Origin: Rhodosporidiobolus odoratus
Lineage: Eukaryota > Basidiomycota > Microbotryomycetes > Sporidiobolales > Sporidiobolaceae
Direction of reading: 5' to 3'
Assembly: GCA_034387635.1 (NCBI GenBank)
Contig: JAOANU010000003.1
Span: 496,001-560,000 of the forward strand
Length of the DNA: 64,000 nt
Below, piece by piece: positions 22,010-34,437 of this stretch. The position numbers and the translations under genes were made by a program. How positions within the stretch are numbered: position 1 is the first letter of the stretch; each line of letters opens with the position of its first letter. The notes beneath the pieces were generated by a model. The model searched no databases and was not told the DNA's origin. It saw only the letters and a program-made list of their open reading frames with translations.

Positions 22010-23709
22010 CTATCGCTTCGCCGCTGCAGCCGCTGCGGCTTCCTCCTTCTGCTTGGCCTCCTTCTTGCTCTTGGAGACGAGCTTGGCGTAGCGAAGACCT
22101 GAAAGAGAGACGGAAAGTGAGTCCAAATCTAATGATGAAAGCAAGGAGAGGAGACGTACCGCAAGCATTGCAAAGCGACTTGGGACCTTCAGGACCCTTA
22201 CGCCATTCAGGCGAGTCGACCGTCCCGCTACAGACAAAGCAAAGACGGACATATCAGTGAGGCCGTACGACAAAACAACCAATCGTCGAGGGCAAGCAGC
22301 ATACCAATCGCGGCAGACAAACTCTCCCTCCTCCACCCTAGCCTTCTTCTTCTTCTTCTCGCCCGTCCCATCGCCCTTGGTACCGTTGGCGGAGATACCG
22401 ATCCCAAGAGCGCCGTAGGTGTTGCTGGTGGAAGGGATGAGGGTTTGAGTCTGAACGAGTCCAGTGGTAGGGTCGATGACGGAGCGGGAGGCGTCAAAGG
22501 AGTCGGCGCGGTAGAGACCGGGTTGGCCATAAGGGAAACCGGCTGTGCGGTAAAGCAAAAGAGGGGTCAGATTGCCAAGAAATCGCCTGGAAGAGACGCA
22601 GCTGAACGCACTGCCTGTCGGCGCATCTCCCTCAACCTCCTTGTACATGACCAACAATTCCTGCCGCAACCGTTCGTTCTCAAACTTCAACTCGAGAAAC
22701 GAGTCAAGCATGGCCTGGTTCTTGCTCGGGTATGGCCGTGCCATCGCAAAGAAGCACTTGGCGGGCCTTCCATTCGGGATATGAGACTTTTGTGACCCTT
22801 CTTCGCCGCCGTAGTAAGGGTGTCCAGTCACCTCGAACAGGGTGTAACGGTCGTCCTTGGTTTTGAAACGATAGTAGAGGGTGAGGGTGTCGCCTGTGCG
22901 CAGGGAGGCTTCAAACTCTCGCTGGAAGGCGGCAACATCGTCGGGATGGAGGTATTCGAAGATGGAGCGAGCGAAGAGCTCTTCGGGGGAGTAGCCGCTG
23001 AGGTCGCGAATAGAAGGGGAAAGGAAGATGAAGTTGCCGGTAGGTGAGATCACGTGCATGAAATCCTGTGCGGGGTATGCGAATCAGCCTACAGCTCCCC
23101 TAGCGGCCCAATGCAGAACGCAGCGCGGCTCGATCCGCGTGTAGGCTTGAGAGACGGAGGAATGGCGCAGAGGCGTAGAGACACGCACCTGCAACTCCTC
23201 GAGAATGTGCTGACTCCAGTTCCTCCTGGTCGTAAACAAGCTGGTGGTACTGCTAGCCTTGACCGTGTGGGGCTGGCCCTGGGGTCTCTCGTAAGGTCCG
23301 GCGGCCTGCCTCCCCCCTGCCAGCTGACCGTTCCCGTCTCCATTAGACTGGACTGCGGAGGATTCTCGTCGATGTGAGATAGTCGTTGATGTACGTGCTG
23401 GACCACTGGCGCTCTCTGTAACACGGCAGAGTTGAGACGAGATTAGCGATCGCCAGCTGCCTTAGCTTGCGAGGGGCAACTCAAGGGGACGGGCTCACTT
23501 CGCGAGGGCGCAATAGAGTCTTGTAGATGCGAAGGTGCGAATCCTTGTGGCTGTTGCTGTGCGTATAGTTTGGCGTAGGCTGACATTGTGGCTTGTTGAG
23601 GATTAAAGGTTGAAGTGGAGGCGCCCCCGTTCGCCATGTCAAACCCTATTTGCTGCTGTGGGGGTTGCTGCTGTGACTGGGATTGCTGGTCATAGAAGTA
23701 CGAATCCAT
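22010..23709 (-). CDS. WC2: White collar 2-type PAS/GATA transcription factor
   Basis: Exons 23709-23499, 23415-23189, 23065-22612, 22542-22305, 22227-22160 and 22098-22010 give 428 residues. WC-2 pairs with the flavin photoreceptor WC-1 to drive blue-light responses in fungi. A Gln/Ser-rich N-terminus precedes [24 protein letters not shown] domain follows (about residues 140-260) with [19 protein letters not shown] and [17 protein letters not shown] helix is next ([19 protein letters not shown]), then a basic [13 protein letters not shown] and a single GATA-type finger: [18 protein letters not shown] followed by [14 protein letters not shown]. The four cysteines are spaced C-x2-C-x18-C-x2-C. 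It ends in an Ala/Lys-rich tail. Its partner WC-1 is not in this window. Confidence 0.93.
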
Positions 23710-24034
23710 GGCTGCTTAGTGCTCCCACGTCGGCAGGCAACAAGAACCAAGAGACAAGACACGGTCGAAAAGAATCAGCTGCCCGGGCACGGAGATCATG
23801 CATGCCGCGCCGGTCGTTTCCATTAATAGCCCAAAGTCATTACATCCGCCAACCTAGCAAGGCCTAGAGAACGAGGGATCAGCCTGAGCACGAACGACAA
23901 CCTAGACAGACGCACGAGAGCCAAGAGACCGCAAGGAAAAAAACGGAAAGAGGAGAAGAACGACGAAGACGACAGACTCCCACCGAGGATATGAATGAAC
24001 GGATATAGAGAGGATACACAGCGAGAGGCAGGGA

Positions 24035-24078
<44 letters not shown>

Positions 24079-24157
24079 GGGGTTGAAACGAGTGCGTAAT
24101 GCAAGTGCAGATGTGCGAGGGGAATGAAAACACGAGAAGTTCGGCGGGAAAGGCTTT
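23710..24157. promoter_or_regulatory. WC-2 upstream region containing a poly-G run
   Basis: This 448 bp stretch separates the kinesin stop from the WC-2 start, both on the minus strand. It must hold the WC-2 promoter or leader and the kinesin 3' end. It is dominated by the homopolymer listed separately. No factor-binding site was confirmed. Confidence 0.5.
24038..24075 (+). repeat. Homopolymer (G)38
   Basis: Thirty-eight consecutive G residues on the plus strand, poly-C on the minus strand, about 330 bp upstream of the WC-2 start and about 80 bp past the kinesin stop. All three minus frames read it as polyproline, which creates the false open frames at 23823-24171. Length is likely to be polymorphic and is hard to sequence, so the exact count should not be trusted. 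Confidence 0.95.
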
Positions 24158-27100
24158 TCAGAAGCAGGCAACTGTAAGCACGGGGGGTTAAGTTAGCGCG
24201 TGGTAGACCTCCTCATGAGCAGAAGCACGTACACTTGCTCTTCCGCCTGTTCACTTCGCTTGTGCGAGCTTCCATCTCCTGCCGCGCCCGTTCTTGCCGA
24301 AGTTGCACATCCCGCTCGTGCTGCAACCGCGTCTCGAGATCGAGCACCGACTGGCGGTAGCTCTCACTGGTAGAGTGCGAGTCTTGCGCCTATGCATCAC
24401 GAGAATGGTCAGAACGGCGACAAAGGGTTGGATCGGAGAAAGACTCACCTCGAGACGCAACCGCTCATTGTCAGTCTTGAACTGGTCACGCTCGCGAGCG
24501 TACTCGTTGGACTGCAGCCTAGCTTTGCGAAGGTTGCGCTCCGAGTCGTTCAACGCCTGATCGAGGGTGTTGGCGAGGTCGAGTTGAGCCTGAAGATCCG
24601 CGTCTTTCTGCGCGAGTTGCTTGTTCAGGCGGGCAAGCTGTACAATATCAATAGAGGATAAGTACATGGCCCAAGAGAGTTTGAAGAAAGCATCGAACGC
24701 GATGAAAGGAAGAAGCGACACGTACTTGAGCCTCTTGATCTTTGAATCGCTCGAGAATGCGAGGGTCGACAGTTTGCGAGTCGGTGCCAGACCGAACGCT
24801 AGTGGCAGCCGTATCGCCAGAGAGAGAGCTGCGACGCTGTCCGCTCGCGCTAGAAGTGCTCGACGAGCGGGTAGTGCGAAGAGGGGAAACTTGCGGGAGA
24901 GACGGAAGAGGAGCGTTGGGAAGAGGCGCTGGAGGGGGAGGAACGGTAGGTGCAGGTGCGGGAGGGGGAGGGACAGACGGTGGTGGTAAAGGAGGGTTGC
25001 TGTAGTTGCTGCCGTTGCTGAGGAAGCGAGAGTCGTGGCGGAACGTGGGAGAGGTGGCCCGTTCAAGCTCGCTGTGCGTTGGCGATCTTGCCCTCGTGGG
25101 AGGTTGGGGAGTAGAGTCGCCGGACGAGCTACCTGAGGCTGCAGCGATACCGAGGCCAGCGCTGGAGGACAGCGACTGGCGTGCAAGTTGACCAGAAAGG
25201 CTGTCGCGCTCTTTGCGGGTCTTGCCGAGTTCGACATCGAGCTTGGAGATGGCCTCGCGCGCGTCCTCGAGCTCCTTCGAGAGCGAATCGTACTGTGCTT
25301 GACCTTCGACCTCGCCTCCCTTGCCTGCTTGCAACTCGGCGATGAGTCGCGCTCGGTCGTCCTGCGATTCCTGCAGGGTCTTCTCCAGCGTGGCCAGAGC
25401 TGCCAGCGACTCCTTCAGCTCGACGTCGAGAGAAGGCGCGGTGCTCTCTTGCTGCTGCTGGAGCTGGAGAGTGCTCTCAAGCGCATCGATCCTGGCGGTC
25501 GCAGCTTCGTGCTGCTTGGCGAGATTCGTCGCGCGGCGAGAGGCTGCTTCGAGTTCTGCGGTCGACGATGCGAGAGAGGCGGCATGGGTCTCGAGTTCTG
25601 AACGCAAGATTCCTAGTTGTGCGTCGAGGTCGGACCGAGTAGACTTGGCTTCATCACGTTCGGCTTCGAGCACACGAACGGACTCTGCGTGGAGGGAAGC
25701 TGCGGTGGCGATGGCGTCGGCGTGCTGCTGACGCTGCGTGTCGATGGCTATAGAGTGCTCAGCGCGGAGCGCATCGAGTGCTTGTTCCTGCTGACTTCGC
25801 AAAGACTCGATTGCCGCTTGGTGTTCTCCATAAAGGATGGCCGTTGCGGAAGTATGTTCGGTACCGAGGGCGTCACGAAGCGCTTCAAGAGCCGCTTCTC
25901 GTTGCTGAGCCGGGCACCTAGATCAGCGCGCAGGCTCACAATGAAGCGCAAGAGGAAGGAGGACAGCGAGGAAGGGTTACAAAAGAACAGCAGCGTACCT
26001 GCTTGGCTTCATCCAAGGCACTTGTGTGCTCTTCGCGCTGCGTCTCCAAGGCCTCGCTCTGCGCGTCCGTCCAGCGCTTACGCAGACCCTCCTGCTCTGC
26101 TAGGACCTGCTCGAGATCGCCAGCGTGCTGAGCTTGTAGAGCCGCAACAGCATCGCCGTGACGACCGGTAAGCGCTTCGAGTTCGTCTGCGTGGCCCGAA
26201 GAAAGCTCTGCGGTAGTCTGCTCAAGCTGGACGGCGTAGTCTCCATTCATCTGCTCCATCCTGGCAGCCGTTTCAACCTCACGCGTAGTGGCGAGGGCGG
26301 CGAGCTGACCTTCGAGACGACGCACGTTCTGATCGAGTTCCTCGGCAGCGCTGCGATGAAGGGCTGCTGCCTCTGCCGCCTGGGCTTGAAGGGCTACTTC
26401 ACGGTCGACGTCACGGAGTCGAAGCGTTTCGGCGTGCTGAGTGTTGAGATCGTCGAGCGTCTTCGCGTGGTCTTCGGTCTTTCGCTGCAGAGCTGCTTCG
26501 CGGTCAGCAGCAGCTTGTCGAAGCGTCTTGTCGTGCTCAGCTCGCAGTCGTTCGAGGGCAACATCGTGCTCAGCCAGAGTCGACTCGAGTGAGCGTTGAT
26601 GTTCTGCAGATGCAATAGTAAGGACCAATGGCGGAATAGCCTGGTAGGAAGAATGAGACGCACCGTCAAGAGCTTCCCGTTTCGCTCGTTCGAGCGTTTC
26701 CGCCGCCTGTTCCCGTTCGACCTCGAGCTCGCGACTCTTTTTCTCCAACTCCGCCTCGAGTCCGTTTAATCGATCGTCCAGCGCACCCTTCTCAGGCCGA
26801 CTCTCGAGCGCCGTCCGTAACTGCTCAATCTCGCCCGCCATGTTGACGACCTGATCACGAGAAAGGACCGTAAGCTCGTCGTGCTGACGCTGTAGCGTGG
26901 CGAGCTGAGTTGCGAGCTCCTCGATCGAATCCTTATGTGACGACTCTTTCTGCGCCATAGAGCGCATCAGGTCGTCAAGGCGAGCGGCGTGCGTTGCTGC
27001 CTCGTCGACGGGAGAGGCGTCAGGCGGAGTCGCGTTACCGTTCTCAGAGGGGAGGGCGTTGGCTAGGCCGAGACCGGTACTGGTCCCGTTAAGACCTGCC

Positions 27101-30100
27101 TTGAGCGAAGAAAAGGCGGCGAGAGTACGAGGAGAGAGATTGATCTCGTCCGGGCCTGGACCGCGCGTTGGCGGAGTGGCAGGCCGTTCCACGTGAACTG
27201 CGACAGTGGGAGGGTCGGAAGACGGGAGTGCGGCGAGATTCGGCGAGGGTGTTTTGATGATGGGGATACGGAGTTGATGAATAGTCGTCTCGAGGGCCGC
27301 AATCTCCACCTCCCGGTCATTGAGCGCTGCTTGCAACTTGAGCACCTCCTCCTTGACCTGCTCATAGCTCCTCTCGCCTGGCGACGGCGGCCCCATCGGC
27401 AAGAGTTGGTTGGCGCCGTACAAGCTTTCTCGACGATCGCGCAAGCTCGGCGAAGGCGAGACTGGCCGGATGCTGGTCGGAGAGGAGTTTTGCGAGAACG
27501 CCGCCAAGGACAACTCCTGCGAGAGCGACGCCGAGCGCAAATGCGCTGATGGCGAAGAAGCTCCCTGCCCCCGGCTCCCTAAAAAAGAGAGACGTCCGCC
27601 GGGAGATAGCGGCATGCTTCGACGGACGTGAGGTGAACGAGGAGTGGTACGGTAGGCGGTGGGAGAACCGGCGCGACTTCCTGGGCGAGACAACATGGAA
27701 GCGAGTTCCTCGACCTCTTCGTCCTCCTCGTCCGCAACGCCGCTATGCCGACGAGACGAGCGCCCATTGGGGAAGGTCGCCGATCCGGGTGAAGGGGCCG
27801 TATCGCTCAATTCGGAGATGGACCGCTGCGAGCGGAGGAGCTTCGTTTCTTGAACCTGGGCGTTGAGGTCCTCGATCTCTTTGAGCGACTCGCGATACTT
27901 GCCCTTGGCGGATTCGAGCTCGGCGAGAGTCGCAGAGTGGGCGAGTTCGAGGCCTTTGACTCGCTCAAGCGCCGCTGACAAGCGTTCGTCGTCGGATGCG
28001 ACGGCGTGCTCTCCCGCTCCGGTCTCGGGTCCCGCATTGTCGCCTTTGGTGGGTGCGTGAGGCGATGCGTCGGATACAAGGTGGCGAGCGGGAGCGGCAC
28101 GAGGAAGTGTATGGAGCCGACTCTCCAACTCGTCCCTCGCCGCCTGTGTCAGGTCTACAGCCTCTTGAAGGCGTTGGGAATTCCCCTCCGCCGTTTCCGC
28201 CCTCCCCTTAACGTCTTCGAGCGACCGTTCCAGCTCCATCATTCGGCGGTCCTTCTCGTCGATCTCGGCGAGAAGAAGTTTCTGCTCGTTGCTCGTGTCG
28301 AGAAGGGCGACTCGGGCCTCGAGTTCTCTATAAGACGATTCCCACCGACGAAGCTCCTGCTCGAGAAGGTCGATCTGCCGTTTGAGAGTGGCGTTGGACT
28401 CGTCGGCCTTGCTCAACCTCGCCTCGACCTCCTCGACGTACCGCTCCGTTGTCGCAGCTCGATCGCGATGCGAAGAGATCTCCTTCCTAAGGTCGTTGAT
28501 CGCCAGTCCATGAGCGTCGCCTGCCTCATCAACAGTCCTTAGCTTCTCCTCCAAGTCCCTGACGTACGCCTCAGAGGTGGTCTCCCTCTCGGAAAGCTTG
28601 GCGACGCGTAGGCGGAGCTCGTCGATGACTTGCGCATTCGCCTCATTCGCTTTGACCTCCTCATCCACCCTGGCTTCAAGCTCCCGCAGTTCCTCCTCCG
28701 AGTGTCCCAGCGCCGCTCTCGTGAGGGAGAGCTGACTCTCTAATGCAGAGAGCGAGCGTTCGTATTCCTCAACGATCGGTTCGACGGCGGCGGTAAATTG
28801 TTCGCGCGAGAGGGAGGTGACGTCGCTCGATTGCGCCTTGGCCAGCTCAGCGGTGAGCTGTGCAACCTTTTGCTGAAGCTCGAGTTCGGCTGAGGTAGAA
28901 CCACCTTCGGGACGGCGAATGCCTTCTTCAGCGATAGCTGCCATGGCAGGAGCGTCGCCCGACCGAATAGACGCCAACTCTGCTCGAAGTTTCAGGATCG
29001 TACGCTGCAGGTGATCGACGTCGTCCCAGCCGACCTCTTGTTCGTTGACGGATGCGCGATTCTTGATATTGCGAGCGCGGTTGGCGTACTTGAGGGTCGA
29101 AAGGGTCTCGTGAAGGTTGAACTCGGTCGGCGAGACACAGGCAACCATCATCGTCTTGCTGTTCCCGCCGAGCGAGTCTTGCAAGAGGCGGGTGAGCCTC
29201 GAATCGCGATACGGGACGTGAGTGGCCTTCTTCGAGGGGTCCCCTAGAGCGGAGATGACATTCCCGAGGGCGGTCAAAGAAGAGTTGATGGCGATACCCT
29301 CGTGAGCTAGGTGGGAGCGGAATGGAAGTGCGAGAGGATCGATGGGAGCAATGTTGAGACGGCGAGAACCTGTCAGCGATATCAGCGGAAGGAGCCATGA
29401 TTTAACGCACCTCGTTCTCCCGCAGCTGCAGTGCGTTTCAGCCTTTCAGACCCAGCGAGATCGACGAAGTGGAATTTTGAGGTCAGGACCGACCAGCTGT
29501 CGGCTCCGTTCGAGGTTGGCTCTTCCTGCGGCAAAGGGCTCGAAGGCCTGCCGAGCTGCGAAGGCGGTCTCAGCCCAGTCCTGCTCCCCGGGCGGTCCAT
29601 AGTTGGAGTACTCCGACCGTTCTCAGCCGGGCTCCGGGGAAGCTGGGAATAGCGATTGGTAACGCGAGAAGACTTGGGAGAGGAAGCCGGTGATGAAGGC
29701 GCCGGTTCCGAGCCTGTCCATTTGCGGACGGAGAGGGAGAGGGAGAAGATGGCGTGCTGTAGATGACGCAGGTTAGCGTTGGCGGACTCGAACGAGATGG
29801 TAAAGTGGCAGTTTACGCTTCGAGAACTCTGGGAGTTCATGCTCGTCGAACCAGTTTGACGTAAGGTTGAGCCGTCCGCAAGAAGACTGCCAAATGCACT
29901 GCGGTCAGCAGAAGAAGGAGATTCTCGTTGACAGGAAAACGTACTCCATGACCTCCTGTGCGCTCGAAACCTTGACCTCCCGCAAGCCTTGCCAGACGAT
30001 GTGACCCTGCTTGTCCTCCCGAATCTGCACCGTGGGCCGTACATCGGCATCTCCCGCGAGCAGGTCGATCAAATCTTCGTTGTAGATCTCGACGTACGAC

Positions 30101-30761
30101 ACTTTGGCAGTGAACGTTGTACCGTGCGGCGTGCCCTTCAAGCGCTGGAAGATTTCGGATACGGCTCGAGGGGTAATTCCCAAACGGTCCTGATCCATTT
30201 GCTCGTTATCCGCCAAGCGATCCGTTCCCATCGTGAAACTCTTGCCGCTCGATGTCTGCCCATAGGCCAGGATTGTCGCGTTGATGCCGGCAAGGAAGGA
30301 ATCGAGGAGCGGTTTCGCCGCCTCGTACACCGCCTGCTGGCCTTCTTCGGCCGAAATGACGCGGTCAAAGGTAAAGAACGATTTGCCGTGCCTATTGGCG
30401 ACGCTATGGGGAGGGGAGGAAATGGTGGAGGTCGTGGAAGGTCCGGCATTCTCGGCTGAGAGGGAAGTGGAGGAAACAGATTGAACGACGGTCCGCTGAA
30501 ACCGCTGAGGGACGGCGGCTGCGTCTGATCCATTGTTGGGACGAATACGGACGACTGCACTCAACGCAAGCACAAGGATGATGGGTATGAAGGGAGGAGA
30601 AGTGGAAGGGGGTCAGCGCGCTCGAGAATGGCGAAGTCGCCTCGAGGCAAGTAGAGAGGATGATGAGACGCACCAACTTTGACGGAAGATGTGTCAGTTG
30701 CTGGCAAACCCGTCATAGAGTGCCGTCGATGACCATTCGAAGGCGTCCACCGTCCCGACAT
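24158..30761 (-). CDS. Kinesin-4-like motor protein with long coiled coil
   Basis: Exons 30761-30674, 30554-29945, 29898-29817, 29756-29411, 29306-26664, 26603-25999, 25904-24726, 24637-24449, 24389-24233 and 24171-24158 give about 1970 residues. The motor lies at the N-terminus: [11 protein letters not shown], the P-loop [14 protein letters not shown], switch [15 protein letters not shown], switch [15 protein letters not shown], and [20 protein letters not shown], which is typical of the kinesin-4 (KIF4/KIF21, chromokinesin) group. The neck reads [13 protein letters not shown]. Roughly 1400 residues of heptad-like Glu/Leu/Ala-rich coiled coil follow, broken by Ser/Pro-rich linkers. The final exon is 14 nt and ends the protein with FACF. 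The motor holds a disordered insert of about 70 residues before switch II. Members walk to microtubule plus ends and control spindle or cytoplasmic microtubule length. Subfamily assignment is by motif only. Confidence 0.88.
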
Positions 30762-31157
30762 GGGTGAGGCGAGGTGGGGAATCAACAAAGAACGAGCGGG
30801 TGTATCAAAGTTGGTACTGGCTGATCAGGGTATATTCTGGATGTCGGCGAATAGCAAACAAAAGCACAACGAGCAAAGACGAGGGTCGAATAGAGAAGAA
30901 AGGCCGGCCTCTTCTCCGTCGAAGCGGCGCCGTCCAGCTTGAAAAGCCCACATCGGCAACTAGATAGGTCAGACGCTGACCCTTGCTTCTCTGCAGAAAC
31001 CGCAGAATCCCGTTACCACATCTCAACGCCAGCGACGTAGATGCAGCCAGAAACCTTTTCAGCTTTTCTCCTCTCAGTCCTGTCTGTTGCAGGTTAAGAC
31101 AGTGCGGCAGCTGGACACCCCGTGCAGTGACAAACAACACGACTTTGCTGCCTTAAC
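30762..31157. other. Intergenic, 396 bp
   Basis: Kinesin promoter and the 3' flank of the first seven-helix gene. Nothing else was recognised. Confidence 0.5.
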
Positions 31158-33902
31158 CTACCGCGCCGGATACTTCCCTTTACGTTGCCGTCGTGCCGCC
31201 TTGTCCTCCTTCTCTTCGTCCTCCGACTTGTCAAATTTCGCTAACCATGCTTGCCCCGGGGCGTACGCCTGTTCTAAGCCCTTGTCTATGCTGAAGCGAG
31301 ACTGGCGAGAACTGCTCGAAGGATGGCGTCGGAGGTCGGGAATGGAGTCATTCTCTTCTTTTGGGTATCTGACGTGGTTGTGCGACTCGTTGAAAGGAAA
31401 GCTGGTCGTCCGGCGGTCGAAAGCACCGGGCGGCGACCTGACTCCATCGTCTGAGGAGCGAGAAAAGTTCCGAGAAAGGTGGACGGAGTGCCGACTGTGG
31501 GTGGGATGGGGGCTGACGTTGCTTCCGCCGTGCAATGCCCCTTGCGAGCTGACGCCGGTGTCCGTCGATGGCCTTCGCGCTCTGCCATCATTCTCGTGAT
31601 GTCCGTCGGCAGCACGAGCGTTGAGCTCAGTGACCATCTTCAGCATGTCAATCTGCCGCTGGGCGTCACGCTCGGCATTGAGCGGGACGCCGTGCTTATT
31701 CTCCCAGTCCGTCCGATGCTCCAGCCAAGCGCGGAAGACGAGGACGAGCGGAACGAAGACGGACTAGGGTAAGCGAGACGATGTCAGTGGATTTGAGCGG
31801 GCGGCTAGGAAAGGCTAGAAGCTTCACTTACAAAGGCTGCGTTAACTTGCTCGTATGGCCATGGATTCGATCCTTGCATCAGGAACGTTTGGAGCGCCTG
31901 TGGGAGGTGAGCTGTTGAGGGCGCGATAGGGGGAGGAAGTCAGACGCGACGAACCCAGAAGTAAATGCCAATATACGGGAAAACCCATAGTGAGAACACA
32001 AAGAGAGCTGCACGGGGCAAGAAGAGTCAGGATAGATACGTGATTGCGTATAGAGGAGCGATACGAACGGATGCACCAGCGCCATCGATTACTGAGTGTC
32101 TTGTCGGACATATGTCGGTCGGCCCATCTCGAGTGAAGTGAGCGGAACGTGAATTCGAAGAGACTGTGCGTCAAACCGGCAGAACCGCTCAGCTCAAGAA
32201 AACGTATGAGCAAGAGGAGATGCCGTACACTTGCAGACCATCGTTCACGGCATCGTTGTCACCGTTTCCCGCGCGGGTGACGGCGACCCATAGAAAGGAC
32301 AAAAAGATTCCCCCAATGATGAGGAATACGGCGCACATGATGCCTGGGAACGAGTGGACGGTGAGCCGCTGGAATTCATGAAAGAAGTATGAGCTTTACC
32401 GGCACGAAGGCGGAACTGTTGCAGGTCATACTGGTCGTTGCAGTTCTGCTGATTGAAATTGCCGGCGGCAGCTGCAGAAACGACCTGTTGTTGAGCACAG
32501 CGGTCGCGTCGCGCTCAACTGCGACTGAGATGATTTGGCGGCGGGAAGAGGCGGGGAGACACGTACCGAACACGACGACGAAAACGAGGGCATACAGGAT
32601 GAGATGCAGCAGACAAACCCATCTGACAATGTACGGGAGCTGCTTGTTCGGCAATAAATCTGCGTTCTTCTTGTCAACGAAGCTTACAGGTCGCCGGGCT
32701 CTCCGACGTGATGTCGCGTCGTGAGGCGGTTCTGTGTGCGCTGAGTGTCGCATCCCGGGGCGCTTGCCAGGCGGGTCCGAATCCGGGCTGTCGTCGGGCG
32801 GGTTCGAATTCCGCCGCGGGTGTCCCGACGAACTAAACTGATCGGAGGATTGCCATTCCTTGAATGCCCACGTACAAGCGAAGTCAGGGCTGTCAGAAGC
32901 TTGTCGAGCCAGAGCTGGGCACCGCACCTTCCAGGGGGGTTTGAATAGAGAAGCCATGGATCGGACGTCGTCCCCGCGGCGAGAGTGGCGCGAGTGGCGC
33001 GAGCTTCCCGCCCGACTAAGGTGCTGCCCGTCGCCAGCCGCCGCGTGGCTTGAGATTGCCTGACCATCGTTCTGTGCTTGTATTCTTTTGGCCTCCTCCT
33101 CTTCCCTCAAGCGTTTCTCTTCCTTCAGGCGTTTGGCTTCGGCCGACGGCGTGTTGCGCTTTAGGTCGAAGACCATACCGGGGTTGACGAGGTGAAGGCA
33201 GGCAAGTCAGCAAAGAGATGCAGAACAGGGAGAGAAACGCGGACATACCAAGTGCTTCAGACGAGCGAGAGAGCAAGCGACGAGGATGGGAATAGCTGAA
33301 AGTGCTGAAAGCGGGACGAAGCAGTAATGGAAGAGGGACAGTCGGTTTTTAGGCTCGAAGAAGCGGTCGATGAGCGAAAAAATGATAGCGTCGGTCGTGA
33401 TGAACTGTAGGCCAGTATTCCACGGAATTTCGGGTTTCCACCACTGTGAGGATCAGAACGACGTGAGCCATTGACTTCGAGCGCAGGAGAAACATGGCAG
33501 GACGTACCATCGCGAACAGCAAGTTCATAAAACTCCCGACACTGAACGACAGAAAAGTGCCGAAGCCGGAGATAGGGATAACGTTGCATAGGCCTGCATG
33601 AAAGAGCGCGTCAGCCAGTACGGGTAGACGTCGCTGATCGCGAGCAACGAAGAGGAGACACTCACCACAGCAGACGTCTTGAGGAGCTGCGCAGTATTGG
33701 GACTGTAAGCGCGGAGACGGTGAGTCATCTCAGGTGTCGTCTACGGCACGAAAACTGGTATATGTACGATCGTCAGGCCCTGCGAGCAGGTCTCGTTGAA
33801 GGCCTGCGGGAGAAGGCGAGAAGACGTTAGCAGGTGGAGCAGGATGGGGGCAACGCGGCGTACCTGCTGGGCCGCAAAGTAGTCTCCGAACTTCTGTGAC
33901 AT
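31158..33902 (-). CDS. Seven-transmembrane receptor-like protein, copy A
   Basis: Twelve exons: 33902-33864, 33803-33756, 33702-33666, 33593-33508, 33443-33249, 33158-32567, 32471-32400, 32343-32229, 32163-32069, 32007-31955, 31897-31832, 31763-31158. They give 667 residues, all in phase. The outer N-terminus begins MSQKFGDYFAAQQAFNETC and has the cysteine pattern C-x(14)-C-x(6)-CCGLC. Three hydrophobic helices follow (GTFLSFSVGSFMNLLFAM; FITTDAIIFSLI; CFVPLSALSAIPILVACSL). A charged loop of about 180 residues comes next, then four more helices (VCLLHLILYALVFVVVF; IMCAVFLIIGGIFLSFLWV; PLFVFSLWVFPYIGIYFW; VNAAFSVFVPLVLVF). A hydrophilic tail of about 180 residues ends it. The topology is that of a G-protein-coupled receptor, but I recognise no known receptor family. 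It is a clear paralogue of the gene at 35574-38254. The acceptor before 33158 (AAAG) is unusual. Confidence 0.72.
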
Positions 33903-34437
33903 GCAGCCTCTGCAATACCTGCAACCACGACAGGCGAGATGGAGAAGAAACCACCGAGGGGGCTCCTCCTCTTCCATCTACGTCCTCCCCCACGCTCCGC
34001 GGAGGTGCACGATAGCCCGCCAGACGGGCGAGCGCGCGGCGAGCGTCCCGTCACATGATTCGGCAAGAAAGGCGTTCACAGCCTATGCACAGCCGTGTCA
34101 GCCGATGCACCAGGAGCCCGAGAATGTCGACCGGACGCCGAAAGACTGGAAAGGCAGAAGACTTGAGACCAGCGACTAGCTTGATTGCACGAAGATTGCG
34201 GCAGAGGGTTGCAAGAGCGCCAGATGTAAACTCACTGCGCAGAATAAGCCGTGTATAGGAGCCGGAGAGAACGGAAGCTTGTATGGAGGGAGAAAAGGGA
34301 AGCGATTACACCTCGTACCTTTATACCTCGACTAGGTTTGCACCTGCTTTTGCGTTACTTCAAGGAGGAAGACGCCCAGTCGCCTCCCGAGCCTCCTGTA
34401 ACCCCGACTCGAAGCACTCGCGCACTTTCATCTTTTG
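33903..34437. other. Intergenic, 535 bp
   Basis: Upstream of receptor-like copy A and downstream of the MYND gene. The copy A frame stays open upstream to an alternative ATG at 33977. The start at 33902 was preferred because it matches the start of copy B. No other gene was seen. Confidence 0.4.

Noticed and set aside
23823..24171. Three overlapping minus-strand open frames with polyproline runs
   Set aside because: They exist only because the poly-G tract reads as proline in every frame. The kinesin gene already ends at 24158.
32780..32830. tRNA-like B-box (gggttcgaattcc)
   Set aside because: It lies inside the coding exon of receptor-like copy A. No matching acceptor stem, A-box or anticodon arm could be folded around it.
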